From positions 186,001 to 250,000 of the forward strand of contig JAWKVX010000004.1 of NCBI GenBank assembly GCA_041397825.1: a DNA stretch of 64,000 nucleotides. Direction: 5' to 3'. Source of the stretch: JANNSX01 sp041397825 (GTDB lineage Bacteria; Pseudomonadota; Alphaproteobacteria; Rhizobiales; Hyphomicrobiaceae). Shown here piece after piece: positions 27,762-36,584 of this stretch. Position numbers and translations under genes: made by a program. The notes beneath the pieces are model-generated. The model was not told the DNA's origin. It saw only the letters and a program-made list of their open reading frames with translations, and ran no database searches. The number at the start of each line of letters is the position of its first letter. Position 1 is the stretch's first letter.

Positions 27762-28382
27762 CTAGAAGCGCTCGGTGATCTTTGCGTCGGACGGACGAGC
27801 GGGCACCGGCAGTGCCATGGCCTTGATCGCCGGCACGACTTCCTCCGCGCGTGCGACCACCCGGAATCGCACATCCAGTCCCGCCCGGATGAAGGCTTCG
27901 TCGCGCATATGCTCGACGAGCGTCAGGAACGGTTTCCAGAAGCCGTTCACGTCGACGAGCACGATCGGCTTCTTGTGTTGGCCAAGCTGCGACCAGGTCA
28001 GTTGCTCGACCAGCTCCTCGAGTGTGCCGATGCCACCCGGCAAGGCGACGAAGGCGTCCGATCTCTCGAACATGAGCATTTTTCGCTCGTGCATGTCCTT
28101 GGTGACGATGACCTCCTGGGCCTCGCGAAGCGTGCGCTCGCGGTCGGTCAGGAAGGCGGGAATGATGCCGGTGACGCGGCCGCCCCCCGCGAGCACCGCC
28201 TTGGCCGTCTCACCCATCAGGCCAAGGCTGCCGCCGCCGTAGACGAGGCCGATCCCGGACTCGGCCATGGACTGGCCAAGAATTCTTGCAGCGGCAACAT
28301 ATGCGGGGTTGCGCCCTGGTCCGGAGCCGCAGAAGACGCAGATCCGCTCGATCGGTGATGCCGCGGCCATTCCTGTGGTCAT
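27762..28382 (-). CDS. LOG family protein (TIGR00730), putative cytokinin riboside monophosphate phosphoribohydrolase
   Basis: 206-residue Rossmann-like protein of the LOG family, which releases free base from nucleoside 5'-monophosphates (characterised for cytokinin ribotides and AMP). The defining motif PGGIGTLEE is at 115-123; RICVFCGSGPGRNP opens the fold and LVYGGGSLGLMGETA binds phosphate. ATG 28382; a slightly internal start is possible because the first ~9 residues are not conserved. In bacteria without plant association the physiological substrate is often unclear. Confidence 0.88.
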   Translation of the reverse strand: MTTGMAAASPIERICVFCGSGPGRNPAYVAAARILGQSMAESGIGLVYGGGSLGLMGETAKAVLAGGGRVTGIIPAFLTDRERTLREAQEVIVTKDMHERKMLMFERSDAFVALPGGIGTLEELVEQLTWSQLGQHKKPIVLVDVNGFWKPFLTLVEHMRDEAFIRAGLDVRFRVVARAEEVVPAIKAMALPVPARPSDAKITERF

Positions 28383-28522
28383 TCGAATCCTCCAAGCGCC
28401 CGGAGCTTACCATGCACAGCACTGCGGCGAAGCCATGCTCGGAGCACGGGGCCTCGGCGGTTAGCCCGGCTTTCACATATAGAGGCGAGCGAGGTTGCGA
28501 GGCCTTGCCCATTGCCGCTATG

Positions 28523-28547
28523 CTGCCGGCTCGTTGGGAGCCGGCAG
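28523..28547. promoter_or_regulatory. perfect 10-bp GC-rich hairpin in a divergent intergenic region
   Basis: CTGCCGGCTC (28523-28532), loop GTTGG, GAGCCGGCAG (28538-28547). It lies about 65 bases before the LysM protein start and about 140 bases before the LOG gene start. No T-run follows on either side, so it is not an intrinsic terminator; it could be a 5' leader stem or an operator. Confidence 0.4.
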
Positions 28548-28612
28548 GGTGTGACCTGTCAACCAATTGAGGTGGTTCGAATTTCCGGCGCTGTGGCCGG
28601 CAGGTAGAGCGT

Positions 28613-30865
28613 ATGAGCGGAACCCGTTTTGTCCTGACATTGCTGGCCCTCTTGTTGCTGTTCCTCGGTGGCGGCTACGCCGTGAACCACTGGCAGGACA
28701 TGCAGACCCGCCTGACCTCGGCTCCGCTCCTCAGTCCGGCGCCGTCGGTCGAGCCATCGGCATCGGATGGCCGGAGCCTGGCCGCCGGCGAGGCTGATGA
28801 CCAAATGAGTGGAAGCTCCGAAGGCGCAGGAAAGGCGACGACCGGCAGCGGAATTGAAGTCGCGGAGGACGGGTCTTCCCCGCCGGTGGTCGACGACAAG
28901 ACCTCCGGCGACGGAGAGACGCGGTTGCGCAAGGAGTTCGACACCGAGGCCGCCGACGCAGCGGCCGATGCAATCGCAAGCACCGAGGCCATCGGCTCGG
29001 CGGCCGAGAGCCCCGCCCCCGACACCAGCACCGCCGGCACGCGTTCCGCCGTGACGCCACAGGTCGCACTCGTCGTGACCCTCGATGTCGTGGAGCTTTC
29101 GGCGACGGGCACCTCGGTCATCGCCGGACAGGCACCCGAGGGAACCAAGGTCAATCTGTTGGCGAATGGCAAGGACCTTGGCTCGTCGATCTCTGACGAG
29201 TCCGGCGCCTGGACGCTGATCGTCGACGAGCCGCTGGCGCCCGGGGACTACAAGCTGACCCTGGTGGCGGTCGGCGTCGATGGCGGCGATCCGGTGTCGC
29301 GCGATGCGGGTGAGGTGACGCTGAAATCTCCCACCGGCGAAACGGTCGCCCCATCGGCCGACGGCGCCGAGACCTCTGCCGTCGTCGCGGATTCCGCCGA
29401 CACCGCTCCGGCTCCCGGCGCCGAGGGCAGCAGCGCGGTGCCGGTTACACCCGAGGTGCCGGCCGCGGCCGATATCGTCCTTGCGCCGCTTCCCGGTCAG
29501 ATCGACTATGGGACGGTGCCACCGGATCTGGCGATGGTCGTCGGCACGCCCGCAGAGCCCTCACCCTCTCCCGTGGGCTCGGAGACCCTGGGCGGAGCAG
29601 GAGACGCAGTGGATGGCGGCACGGTACCCGATACCCAGGGCGAGTCGCCGGTCGAGACCGCTCAGGCGACCGAGCCTGTGCCGACCATGGAGGCCGATCC
29701 GTCCCTGGTGGATCAGGCCGGCGAAGCCGCCGACGCCATCTCGAACATGTTCACTGACTGGCTGACCACGACGAATGACGAGGTCGAGGCGGCGGCGCGG
29801 AGCTTTACGATCTCGTCGGCAACCTACCGGCCGATTGCCAAGGGCAAGGGCGTGCTGACGTTGTCGGGTCGCGGCCCTGCCGAGGCCGAGGTGCGTCTGT
29901 TCGTCGACCAGACCCCCGTCGGCACGACAAGGATCGCCGACACCGGGCGCTGGCTGGCGGATGCCGATCATTGGATCGAGCCCGGCGGACACACGGCCCG
30001 GGCCGAGATTGTCGGGGCCGGTGGCGAAGTGCTAGCCGGGCAGGACCTCGCCTTTGTGAGCGCAGGGTTGCCCGAGACCGTCGCATCGGCGGCCGATGCC
30101 GCGGGGCCGGAAGCTGCCGATGGCCCGGCGATTTTGCTGGCCATCTCCGAGGTGACCTACGAGAACATGGGGCCGAAGCGAGGCCGCATAACGGTCGAGG
30201 GCCGCTCCGAGCCCGGGGCCCGCATCGAGGTCTTCGCCGATGGCAAGAGCATCGGCGAGAGTCAGTCGAGCGAGACCGGAGACTGGCTCATGGCCTCCGA
30301 CACCTGGATCGACACCGGCGCCCACGCCATTCGTGCGGAGAAATCGTCGGCTACGGGAGTGGTCACCGAGAGCACCCTGACAGAGTTCGTCCGGCCAGCA
30401 GCCGAGACGGTCGTGGCCTCGACGGAGGGCAACGAGGGGGAGCTGGATGCGGCGCCCATGACCACAGACGCGACCAGCGCCGCGCCGACACGGCCGCACA
30501 AGACGGTCAAGGCCAAGAAGCGGCTGGCGAAAGGCAAGCGGGCGCGGCGCATTGCCCGGGCCAAGCGGCTGGCCAAGCAGCGAGCTGCCAAACGGCACCT
30601 GCGGACGAGGACCGTAAACGTGGTTCGCGGCAGCCATGTGTCCCGTGTCCGCATCAGGATTCGCTCGCACAAGTCCCGCGTGCTGGGGTTCATACGTCGA
30701 CGCCCGCCCGGCTGGTATCGGGTGCGTCGGGGTGACAGTCTGTGGAAAATAGCCGATCGTTGCTACGGCGACGGCCGGCACTATCCGGTGATCCTGTCCC
30801 GCAACGCGCGGTCCATTCGCGATCCGGACCTGATTTTTCCGAGGCAGCGGCTCTTCGTTCCCTGA
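28613..30865 (+). CDS. large envelope protein with Ig-like repeats and C-terminal LysM domain
   Basis: 750 residues. An N-terminal hydrophobic anchor (FVLTLLALLLLFLGGGYAV) precedes a long Ala/Ser/Thr/Glu-rich disordered stretch. Three Ig-like bacterial repeats are visible at about 150-225, 399-485 and 506-586, each with a hydrophilic strand pattern such as GRITVEGRSEPGARIEVFAD and a GxW turn (SGAWTL, TGRWLA, TGDWLM). A very basic Lys/Arg/Ala segment (about 627-683) precedes a LysM domain at about 701-750 (YRVRRGDSLWKIADRCYGDG to the C terminus). It probably binds peptidoglycan from an inner-membrane anchor. No enzyme domain is seen. Confidence 0.8.
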   Translation: MSGTRFVLTLLALLLLFLGGGYAVNHWQDMQTRLTSAPLLSPAPSVEPSASDGRSLAAGEADDQMSGSSEGAGKATTGSGIEVAEDGSSPPVVDDKTSGDGETRLRKEFDTEAADAAADAIASTEAIGSAAESPAPDTSTAGTRSAVTPQVALVVTLDVVELSATGTSVIAGQAPEGTKVNLLANGKDLGSSISDESGAWTLIVDEPLAPGDYKLTLVAVGVDGGDPVSRDAGEVTLKSPTGETVAPSADGAETSAVVADSADTAPAPGAEGSSAVPVTPEVPAAADIVLAPLPGQIDYGTVPPDLAMVVGTPAEPSPSPVGSETLGGAGDAVDGGTVPDTQGESPVETAQATEPVPTMEADPSLVDQAGEAADAISNMFTDWLTTTNDEVEAAARSFTISSATYRPIAKGKGVLTLSGRGPAEAEVRLFVDQTPVGTTRIADTGRWLADADHWIEPGGHTARAEIVGAGGEVLAGQDLAFVSAGLPETVASAADAAGPEAADGPAILLAISEVTYENMGPKRGRITVEGRSEPGARIEVFADGKSIGESQSSETGDWLMASDTWIDTGAHAIRAEKSSATGVVTESTLTEFVRPAAETVVASTEGNEGELDAAPMTTDATSAAPTRPHKTVKAKKRLAKGKRARRIARAKRLAKQRAAKRHLRTRTVNVVRGSHVSRVRIRIRSHKSRVLGFIRRRPPGWYRVRRGDSLWKIADRCYGDGRHYPVILSRNARSIRDPDLIFPRQRLFVP

Positions 30866-31039
30866 TCCCCGCTCCAGTGACCGCTTGCCAATGCGCCGTC
30901 GAACAGGCAAACCGGCGTCGAAGCCGCGGCTCGCCTGTGGATTGCTAAGCTTGGCATTCCGAGACCAAGCCACAGCCGTCCAACACAGCCTGGGCGGGCG
31001 CACGAAGCGCTAGCGGCTGCAACCGGAGACCAAGGTTCG

Positions 31040-32965
31040 ATGACGTCCCGCCATGCCGCCAACCCGACGGCCGAGACCGCCGCGGCCGACGTCGTCCAGT
31101 CCGAGCACTGGGCCGTGGTCAACGATCTTGTGCCCTACATCTGGCCGGCGGGACGGCCGGAGCTCCGCTCGCGCGTCGTGCTTGCCTCGGTGGCGCTGGT
31201 CGCCGCCAAGCTCGTCACGGTTGCCGTGCCGATTGCCTACAAGGCGGCGGTCGACTGGCTGACGGCAGCCAGTGGCGGCTCGACGATCCAGGCGCTGACG
31301 CTGGTGCCCATCGTCCTGGTGCTGGCTTACGGCGTCGGACGAATCCTGATGATGGTACTTGCGCAGGTCCGCGACGTGCTTTTCACGCGCGTCGCCGCCC
31401 ATGCCGTGCGCGAGTTGACCGGCCGGACCTTCGCACATCTCCATCGCCTGTCATTGCGCTTCCACATGGAGCGGCGCACCGGTGCTTTGAGCCGCGTCGT
31501 CGAGCGCGGCATGGAGGCGGTGGACACGATCTTGCGGATGGGGGTCATGAACGCGGTGCCGACCGTACTCGAGCTCGTGCTGGTCTCAGGTCTGCTGCTC
31601 TACTATTTCGGAATCGAGTTCGTTCTCATCGTGCTGGCGACGATCGGCATCTACATCTGGTTCACTGTCAAGGCGAGTGAGTGGCGCCTCGGCATCCGCC
31701 GCGAGCTCAACGAGAGCGATCGCGACGCCAACGCCAAGGCGATCGACAGCCTCCTCAACTACGAGACCGTCAAGTACTTCGGCAACGAGGCGATGGAGGT
31801 CAGGCGCTACGATCAGGCGATGGCGCGCTACGAGACGGCGAACATCCGCACCTACTATTCGCTCGGCATCCTGAACTCGGGGCAGGCGATCATCTTCACG
31901 ATCGGCCTGACGCTCAGCATGCTGCTCTCGGCGCGCGGTGTGGCTCAAGGCACGCAGACGGTCGGCGACTTCGTCATGATCAATGCCATGATGATCCAAC
32001 TCTACATTCCGCTGAACTTCATGGGCATGATCTATCGGGAGATCAAGCAGGGTCTGGTGGATCTCGAGACAATGTTTGCACTCCTTGGCCAGCACCCCGA
32101 GATCGAGGACGATCCGTCAGCCAAACCGCTCGAAGCTGGTGACGGAGTCATCCGCTTCGAGAATGTCAGCTTCGCCTATGATCCGGAGCGACCGATCCTC
32201 AAGGGCATCAGCTTCGAGGTTCCGGCCGGCAAGATGGTTGCGATCGTCGGGCCGTCAGGTGCGGGGAAATCGACCATCTCCCGGATCCTGTTCCGCTTCT
32301 ACGACGTGAGCGGCGGGCGTGTTGCCATCGACGGCCAGGACATCCGCTCCGTCACGCAGGCGAGCCTCAGGGCGGCCATCGGCGTCGTGCCGCAGGACAC
32401 CGTGCTCTTCAACGACACGGTCTACTACAACATCGCCTATGGGCGGCCGGAGGCCAGTCTCGCCGAGGTCAAGGAGGCGGCACGGCAGGCCCAGCTCGAT
32501 CGTTTCATCGAGACGCTGCCGCAAGGCTACGACACCATGGTCGGCGAGCGCGGACTCAAGCTCTCGGGCGGCGAGAAGCAGCGGGTCGCCATCGCCCGGA
32601 CGATCCTGAAGCAGCCACCGATCCTGATGCTCGACGAGGCGACATCGGCGCTCGACAGCCATACGGAGAAGGAGATCCAGGATGAGCTCGACCGGGTGGC
32701 GAGGAACCGCACGACCCTGGTCATCGCCCACCGGCTGTCGACCATCGTCCACGCCGACAACATCATTGTCCTCGAGGCCGGGCGGATCGTCGAGGAGGGC
32801 AACCACGCGGCACTCATTGCCAAGGGCGGCCTCTACGCCAGCATGTGGCAGCGCCAACGGGAGGCCGAGCAAGCCCGCGAGCGACTGGCCCACGCGCTGT
32901 CCGAGGAGGCGGAGGTCGTCGGGGCCGAACGGCCCAATCGTCCGTCGCTGGCCAAGACCGGCTGA
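31040..32965 (+). CDS. Atm1/HMT-type ABC exporter (permease-ATPase fusion)
   Basis: 641-residue half transporter with six predicted transmembrane helices (about 50-340) fused to an ATPase domain. Walker A GPSGAGKST is near 404-412, signature LSGGEKQRVAIARTILKQ near 510, Walker B ILMLDEATSALD, H-loop VIAHRLSTI. Sequences such as YETVKYFGNE and LFNDTVYYNIAYG are typical of the ATM1/HMT subgroup, which exports glutathione-linked sulfur or metal compounds. It is followed 212 bases later by the cysD-cysNC sulfate-activation genes, which may be coincidence. Confidence 0.9.
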   Translation: MTSRHAANPTAETAAADVVQSEHWAVVNDLVPYIWPAGRPELRSRVVLASVALVAAKLVTVAVPIAYKAAVDWLTAASGGSTIQALTLVPIVLVLAYGVGRILMMVLAQVRDVLFTRVAAHAVRELTGRTFAHLHRLSLRFHMERRTGALSRVVERGMEAVDTILRMGVMNAVPTVLELVLVSGLLLYYFGIEFVLIVLATIGIYIWFTVKASEWRLGIRRELNESDRDANAKAIDSLLNYETVKYFGNEAMEVRRYDQAMARYETANIRTYYSLGILNSGQAIIFTIGLTLSMLLSARGVAQGTQTVGDFVMINAMMIQLYIPLNFMGMIYREIKQGLVDLETMFALLGQHPEIEDDPSAKPLEAGDGVIRFENVSFAYDPERPILKGISFEVPAGKMVAIVGPSGAGKSTISRILFRFYDVSGGRVAIDGQDIRSVTQASLRAAIGVVPQDTVLFNDTVYYNIAYGRPEASLAEVKEAARQAQLDRFIETLPQGYDTMVGERGLKLSGGEKQRVAIARTILKQPPILMLDEATSALDSHTEKEIQDELDRVARNRTTLVIAHRLSTIVHADNIIVLEAGRIVEEGNHAALIAKGGLYASMWQRQREAEQARERLAHALSEEAEVVGAERPNRPSLAKTG

Positions 32966-33177
32966 CGACAATCCGCCGCAACCGCGACGGGACAGGAAGA
33001 AACGGGGCCTGGAGCCAGACCGGTCCAGCGGGAAAAGCATTCGCATGATCAGGTGCCCGGCGCACCGACCATTGCACCAGAGCGGGAGGTCGCGGAATGG
33101 CTGGCTCCCGCGTCACATTGCAGGGCGGCAGGACGGCGGCTAGAAGCGCCTCGGAGAGCAGCGAATCGGGGCAGTCG

Positions 33178-34083
33178 ATGTCAATTCGTGCCAGTCATCT
33201 GAAGCGGCTCGAAGCCGAAAGCATCCGGATCTTCCGCGAGGTCGTCTCGGAGGCCGAGCGGCCCGTGCTGCTCTACTCGATCGGCAAGGATTCCTCGGTG
33301 CTGCTGCACCTCGCGATGAAGGCCTTCTATCCATCGAAACCGCCGTTCCCGCTGCTCCATGTCGACACGACCTGGAAGTTTCGGGAGATGATCGAATTTC
33401 GCGATGAGACCGCCCGGCGGCTCGGTCTCGATCTGATCGTCCACGTCAACGAAGATGGACTGCGCGAGGGCATCAGCCCGATCGAACATGGCAGCGCCGT
33501 CCATACCGACGTCATGAAGACGCAGGCTTTGCGTCAGGCGCTCGACAAATACCGGTTCGATGCGGCCATCGGCGGTGCGCGCCGTGACGAAGAGAAGAGC
33601 CGCGCCAAGGAGCGCGTGTTCTCGCATCGCTCCGTCAACCATCGCTGGGATCCCAAACGGCAGCGGCCCGAGCTCTGGTCGCTTTACAATGGCAAGGTCG
33701 CCAAGGGCGAGAGCATGCGGGTGTTCCCGCTTTCCAATTGGACTGAGCTCGACGTTTGGAATTACATCGAGCAGGAGGGAATCCCTATCGTGCCGCTGTA
33801 CTTCGCCAAACTCCGTCCGGTCGTAGAGCGTGACGGCACACTCATCATGGTCGATGACGAGCGTCTGCCGCTGTTGCCCGGCGAGACGCCTGCCGACCGG
33901 ATGATCCGCTTCCGGACCCTCGGTTGCTATCCGCTGACGGGGGCCATCCCGTCCGCTGCCAAGACGCTTCCCGAGATCGTTGCCGAGCTCATCGCCTCGC
34001 GAGTCTCGGAGCGGCAGGGCCGGATGATCGACAAGGACCAATCGGGGTCGATGGAGAAGAAGAAGCAGGAGGGCTATTTCTGA
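33178..34083 (+). CDS. cysD: sulfate adenylyltransferase subunit 2
   Basis: Catalytic ATP sulfurylase subunit (301 residues) making adenosine 5'-phosphosulfate. PP-loop SIGKDSSVL is at 34-42, with KTQALRQALDKYRFDAAIGG and RRDEEKSRAKERVFSHR. ATG 33178 is preceded by GGGG eight bases upstream and starts MSIRASHLKRLEAES as in homologues; an in-frame ATG at 33097 would add 27 unconserved residues. Its TGA shares one base with the ATG of cysN (TGATG). Confidence 0.95.
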   Translation: MSIRASHLKRLEAESIRIFREVVSEAERPVLLYSIGKDSSVLLHLAMKAFYPSKPPFPLLHVDTTWKFREMIEFRDETARRLGLDLIVHVNEDGLREGISPIEHGSAVHTDVMKTQALRQALDKYRFDAAIGGARRDEEKSRAKERVFSHRSVNHRWDPKRQRPELWSLYNGKVAKGESMRVFPLSNWTELDVWNYIEQEGIPIVPLYFAKLRPVVERDGTLIMVDDERLPLLPGETPADRMIRFRTLGCYPLTGAIPSAAKTLPEIVAELIASRVSERQGRMIDKDQSGSMEKKKQEGYF

Positions 34084-35987
34084 TGGCGGGCGCCTCTTCA
34101 CCAGCGCGCCTTGCCGTTGCTGGCGAGACGCCCGCCGCCGAGCTGGCGTCGAAGGGTTTGCTGCGTTTCCTCACGTGCGGGAGCGTCGACGATGGCAAGT
34201 CGACGCTGATCGGCAGGCTACTCTTCGACAGCCAGCACATCATGGAGGATCAGCTTGCCCAGCTCGAGACCGATTCCCGTCATGCTGGAACACGCGGCGG
34301 CGAGATGGATCTCGCGCTCCTCGTCGACGGCCTGCAGGCCGAGCGTGAGCAGGGCATCACCATCGACGTGGCCTTCCGCTATTTCCAGACGCCGAGGCGG
34401 AAGTTCATCGTCGCCGACACGCCGGGTCACGAGCAATACACCCGCAACATGGCGACGGGCGCCTCGGTCTCCGATCTCGCCATCATCCTCATCGATGCTC
34501 GGAAGGGCGTCCTGACGCAGACGCGACGGCACTCGTGCATCGTCAGCCTGCTCGGCATCCCCGAGGTCGTGCTCGCCGTCAACAAGATGGATCTGGTCGA
34601 CAACAGCGAGGCGCGGTTCCGCGAGATCGAGCGGGATTATCTCGCCTTCGCTTCAGCGCTCGGCCTGAAGCAAGTGATGTGCATTCCGGTCTCGGCTCTC
34701 GATGGCGACAATGTCGTTCGACGGTCGACGGCGATGCCCTGGTACCGGGGGCCGGTGCTGCTCGACCATCTGGAGAGCGTCGACGTCGAGACGGCGCTGG
34801 ATGCCAAGCCGTTCCGCTTTCCCGTGCAGTGGGTGAACCGGCCGAACGCGGATTTCCGCGGCTTCTCGGGTACCGTGGCGAGTGGTCGGGTGGCTGTCGG
34901 CGACAAGGTGGCGGTGCTGCCGTCCGGCAGGACGACGTCTGTCGCCCGCATCGTCACCTACGATGGCGATCTCGACGTGGCGCATGCCGGCGATGCGGTG
35001 ACGCTCGTGCTCGCCGACGAGGTCGATGTCAGCCGCGGCGACGTGATCGCGCTCAGGGACGACCGGCCCGAGGTGACTGACCAGGCCATCGGGCATGTGG
35101 TCTGGATGACCGATGAGCCGCTGCTGCCGGGACGACCCTATCTCATCAAGGTGGGCACACAGTGGGCGACGGCCAATGTGATGTCGCTCAGGCACAAGAT
35201 CAATGTCGAGAGCCTGGAGGAGACGGCCGGTCGAGAGCTGGCACTCAACGAAGTCGGCTATTGCCATCTCGGCTTTAGCCGTCCTCTGGTCTTTGACCCT
35301 TACAAGAACAATCGCGAGACCGGCGGCTTCATCCTCGTCGACAAGCTGACCTACAACACGGTCGGTGCCGGCATGCTGCAGTCGCCCCGGCGCGAGGCGA
35401 CGAACATCCAGTGGCAGGCCATCGATGTCGATCGGGCCGCACGGGCGGCCATGAAGGGGCAGAAGCCCTGCTGCATCTGGTTCACGGGGCTGTCCGGCTC
35501 CGGCAAATCCACCATCGCCAATCTGCTCGACAAGCGCCTTCACTCGCTCGGTCGCCACGCGACCATGCTCGACGGCGACAACGTCCGGCATGGACTCAAC
35601 CGCGATCTCGGCTTTTCCGATGCCGATCGCGTCGAGAATATCCGCCGCGTCGCCGAGGTGGCGAAGCTGATGGTCGATGCCGGCTTGATCGTCATCGTCT
35701 CATTCATCTCGCCCTTCCGCTCGGAGCGTCGAATGGCGCGCGACCTGTTCGAGGAGGGCGAGTTCGTCGAGGTCTTCGTCGATACGCCTCTCGAGGTCTG
35801 CGAGAGCCGCGATCCGAAGGGGCTCTACCGGAAGGCGCGCGCCGGCGAGATCCGGAACTTCACCGGCATCTCCTCGCCCTACGAGCGGCCTGAGAATGCC
35901 GAGATGCGTCTCGAAGGCTGGAACGATTCACCAGAGGCTCTGACCGAGAGACTGATTATCGACCTCGAGGCCAAGAAGCTTCTCTGA
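34083..35987 (+). CDS. cysN: bifunctional sulfate adenylyltransferase subunit 1 / adenylylsulfate kinase
   Basis: 634-residue fusion of CysN and CysC (nodQ-like). The GTPase half has G1 GSVDDGKS (33-40), G3 DTPGHEQYTRNM and G4 NKMD, and drives APS synthesis with CysD. The C-terminal APS kinase half begins near 460 with Walker A GLSGSGKST (469-477), then LDGDNVRHGLNRDLGFSDAD and ISPFRSERRMARDLF, making PAPS. Such fusions are widespread in Alphaproteobacteria. Start ATG 34083 overlaps the cysD stop, so the subunits are coupled. Confidence 0.95.
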   Translation: MAGASSPARLAVAGETPAAELASKGLLRFLTCGSVDDGKSTLIGRLLFDSQHIMEDQLAQLETDSRHAGTRGGEMDLALLVDGLQAEREQGITIDVAFRYFQTPRRKFIVADTPGHEQYTRNMATGASVSDLAIILIDARKGVLTQTRRHSCIVSLLGIPEVVLAVNKMDLVDNSEARFREIERDYLAFASALGLKQVMCIPVSALDGDNVVRRSTAMPWYRGPVLLDHLESVDVETALDAKPFRFPVQWVNRPNADFRGFSGTVASGRVAVGDKVAVLPSGRTTSVARIVTYDGDLDVAHAGDAVTLVLADEVDVSRGDVIALRDDRPEVTDQAIGHVVWMTDEPLLPGRPYLIKVGTQWATANVMSLRHKINVESLEETAGRELALNEVGYCHLGFSRPLVFDPYKNNRETGGFILVDKLTYNTVGAGMLQSPRREATNIQWQAIDVDRAARAAMKGQKPCCIWFTGLSGSGKSTIANLLDKRLHSLGRHATMLDGDNVRHGLNRDLGFSDADRVENIRRVAEVAKLMVDAGLIVIVSFISPFRSERRMARDLFEEGEFVEVFVDTPLEVCESRDPKGLYRKARAGEIRNFTGISSPYERPENAEMRLEGWNDSPEALTERLIIDLEAKKLL

Positions 35988-35998
35988 GGAGGCCAACC

Positions 35999-36562
35999 AT
36001 GGAAGTGGCTTCGCTGGCGATCGCCGACGTGAAGCTCGTGCGGCCGAAGCGGTTCGAGGATCGTCGGGGCTACTTCTCCGAAACCTACAACCGACGGCAG
36101 CTTGCCGCGGCCGGCATCGACCTCGATTTCGTCCAGGACAATCACTCGCTCTCGCGCGAGGCGTTGGTGTTGCGCGGGCTCCACTATCAGTCCGCGCCTC
36201 ATGCCCAGGCCAAGCTCGTGCGTGTGGTGTACGGCCGGATCCTCGACGTCGCCGTCGATATCCGTCACGGCTCGCCGACCTTTGGCAAGCACGTTGCCGT
36301 CGAGCTCTCGGCTTCGGACGGCGCTCAAATTCTCGTGCCGGTCGGCTTCGCCCATGGCTTCATCACGCTCGAGCCGATGACCGAGGTTGCCTACAAGGTA
36401 ACCGACTACTATGAACCCGAGTGCGATCGGGGCATTCTGTGGAACGATCCGGAGCTGGCCATCGACTGGCCACTCGACGGGTGCGAGCCGGGTCTGTCGG
36501 ACAAGGACCGACGACTTGTGCGGCTGCGCGATGCGCCTCCGGCCTTCCAATACGAGGCATAG
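35999..36562 (+). CDS. rfbC: dTDP-4-dehydrorhamnose 3,5-epimerase
   Basis: 187-residue cupin-fold epimerase, third step of dTDP-L-rhamnose synthesis. Features: DRRGYFSETYNRRQL, the catalytic His in LRGLHYQ, AKLVRVVYGRILDVAVDIRH, FAHGFITLEP and YYEPECDRGILWNDPEL. GAGGAGG precedes ATG 35999. It starts 11 bases after cysNC, so it may be read through from that operon. The other rhamnose genes rfbB and rfbD are 3 kb away beyond two opposite-strand genes. Confidence 0.95.
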   Translation: MEVASLAIADVKLVRPKRFEDRRGYFSETYNRRQLAAAGIDLDFVQDNHSLSREALVLRGLHYQSAPHAQAKLVRVVYGRILDVAVDIRHGSPTFGKHVAVELSASDGAQILVPVGFAHGFITLEPMTEVAYKVTDYYEPECDRGILWNDPELAIDWPLDGCEPGLSDKDRRLVRLRDAPPAFQYEA

Positions 36563-36584
36563 CCGCTTCGATCGTGCGACGCGA

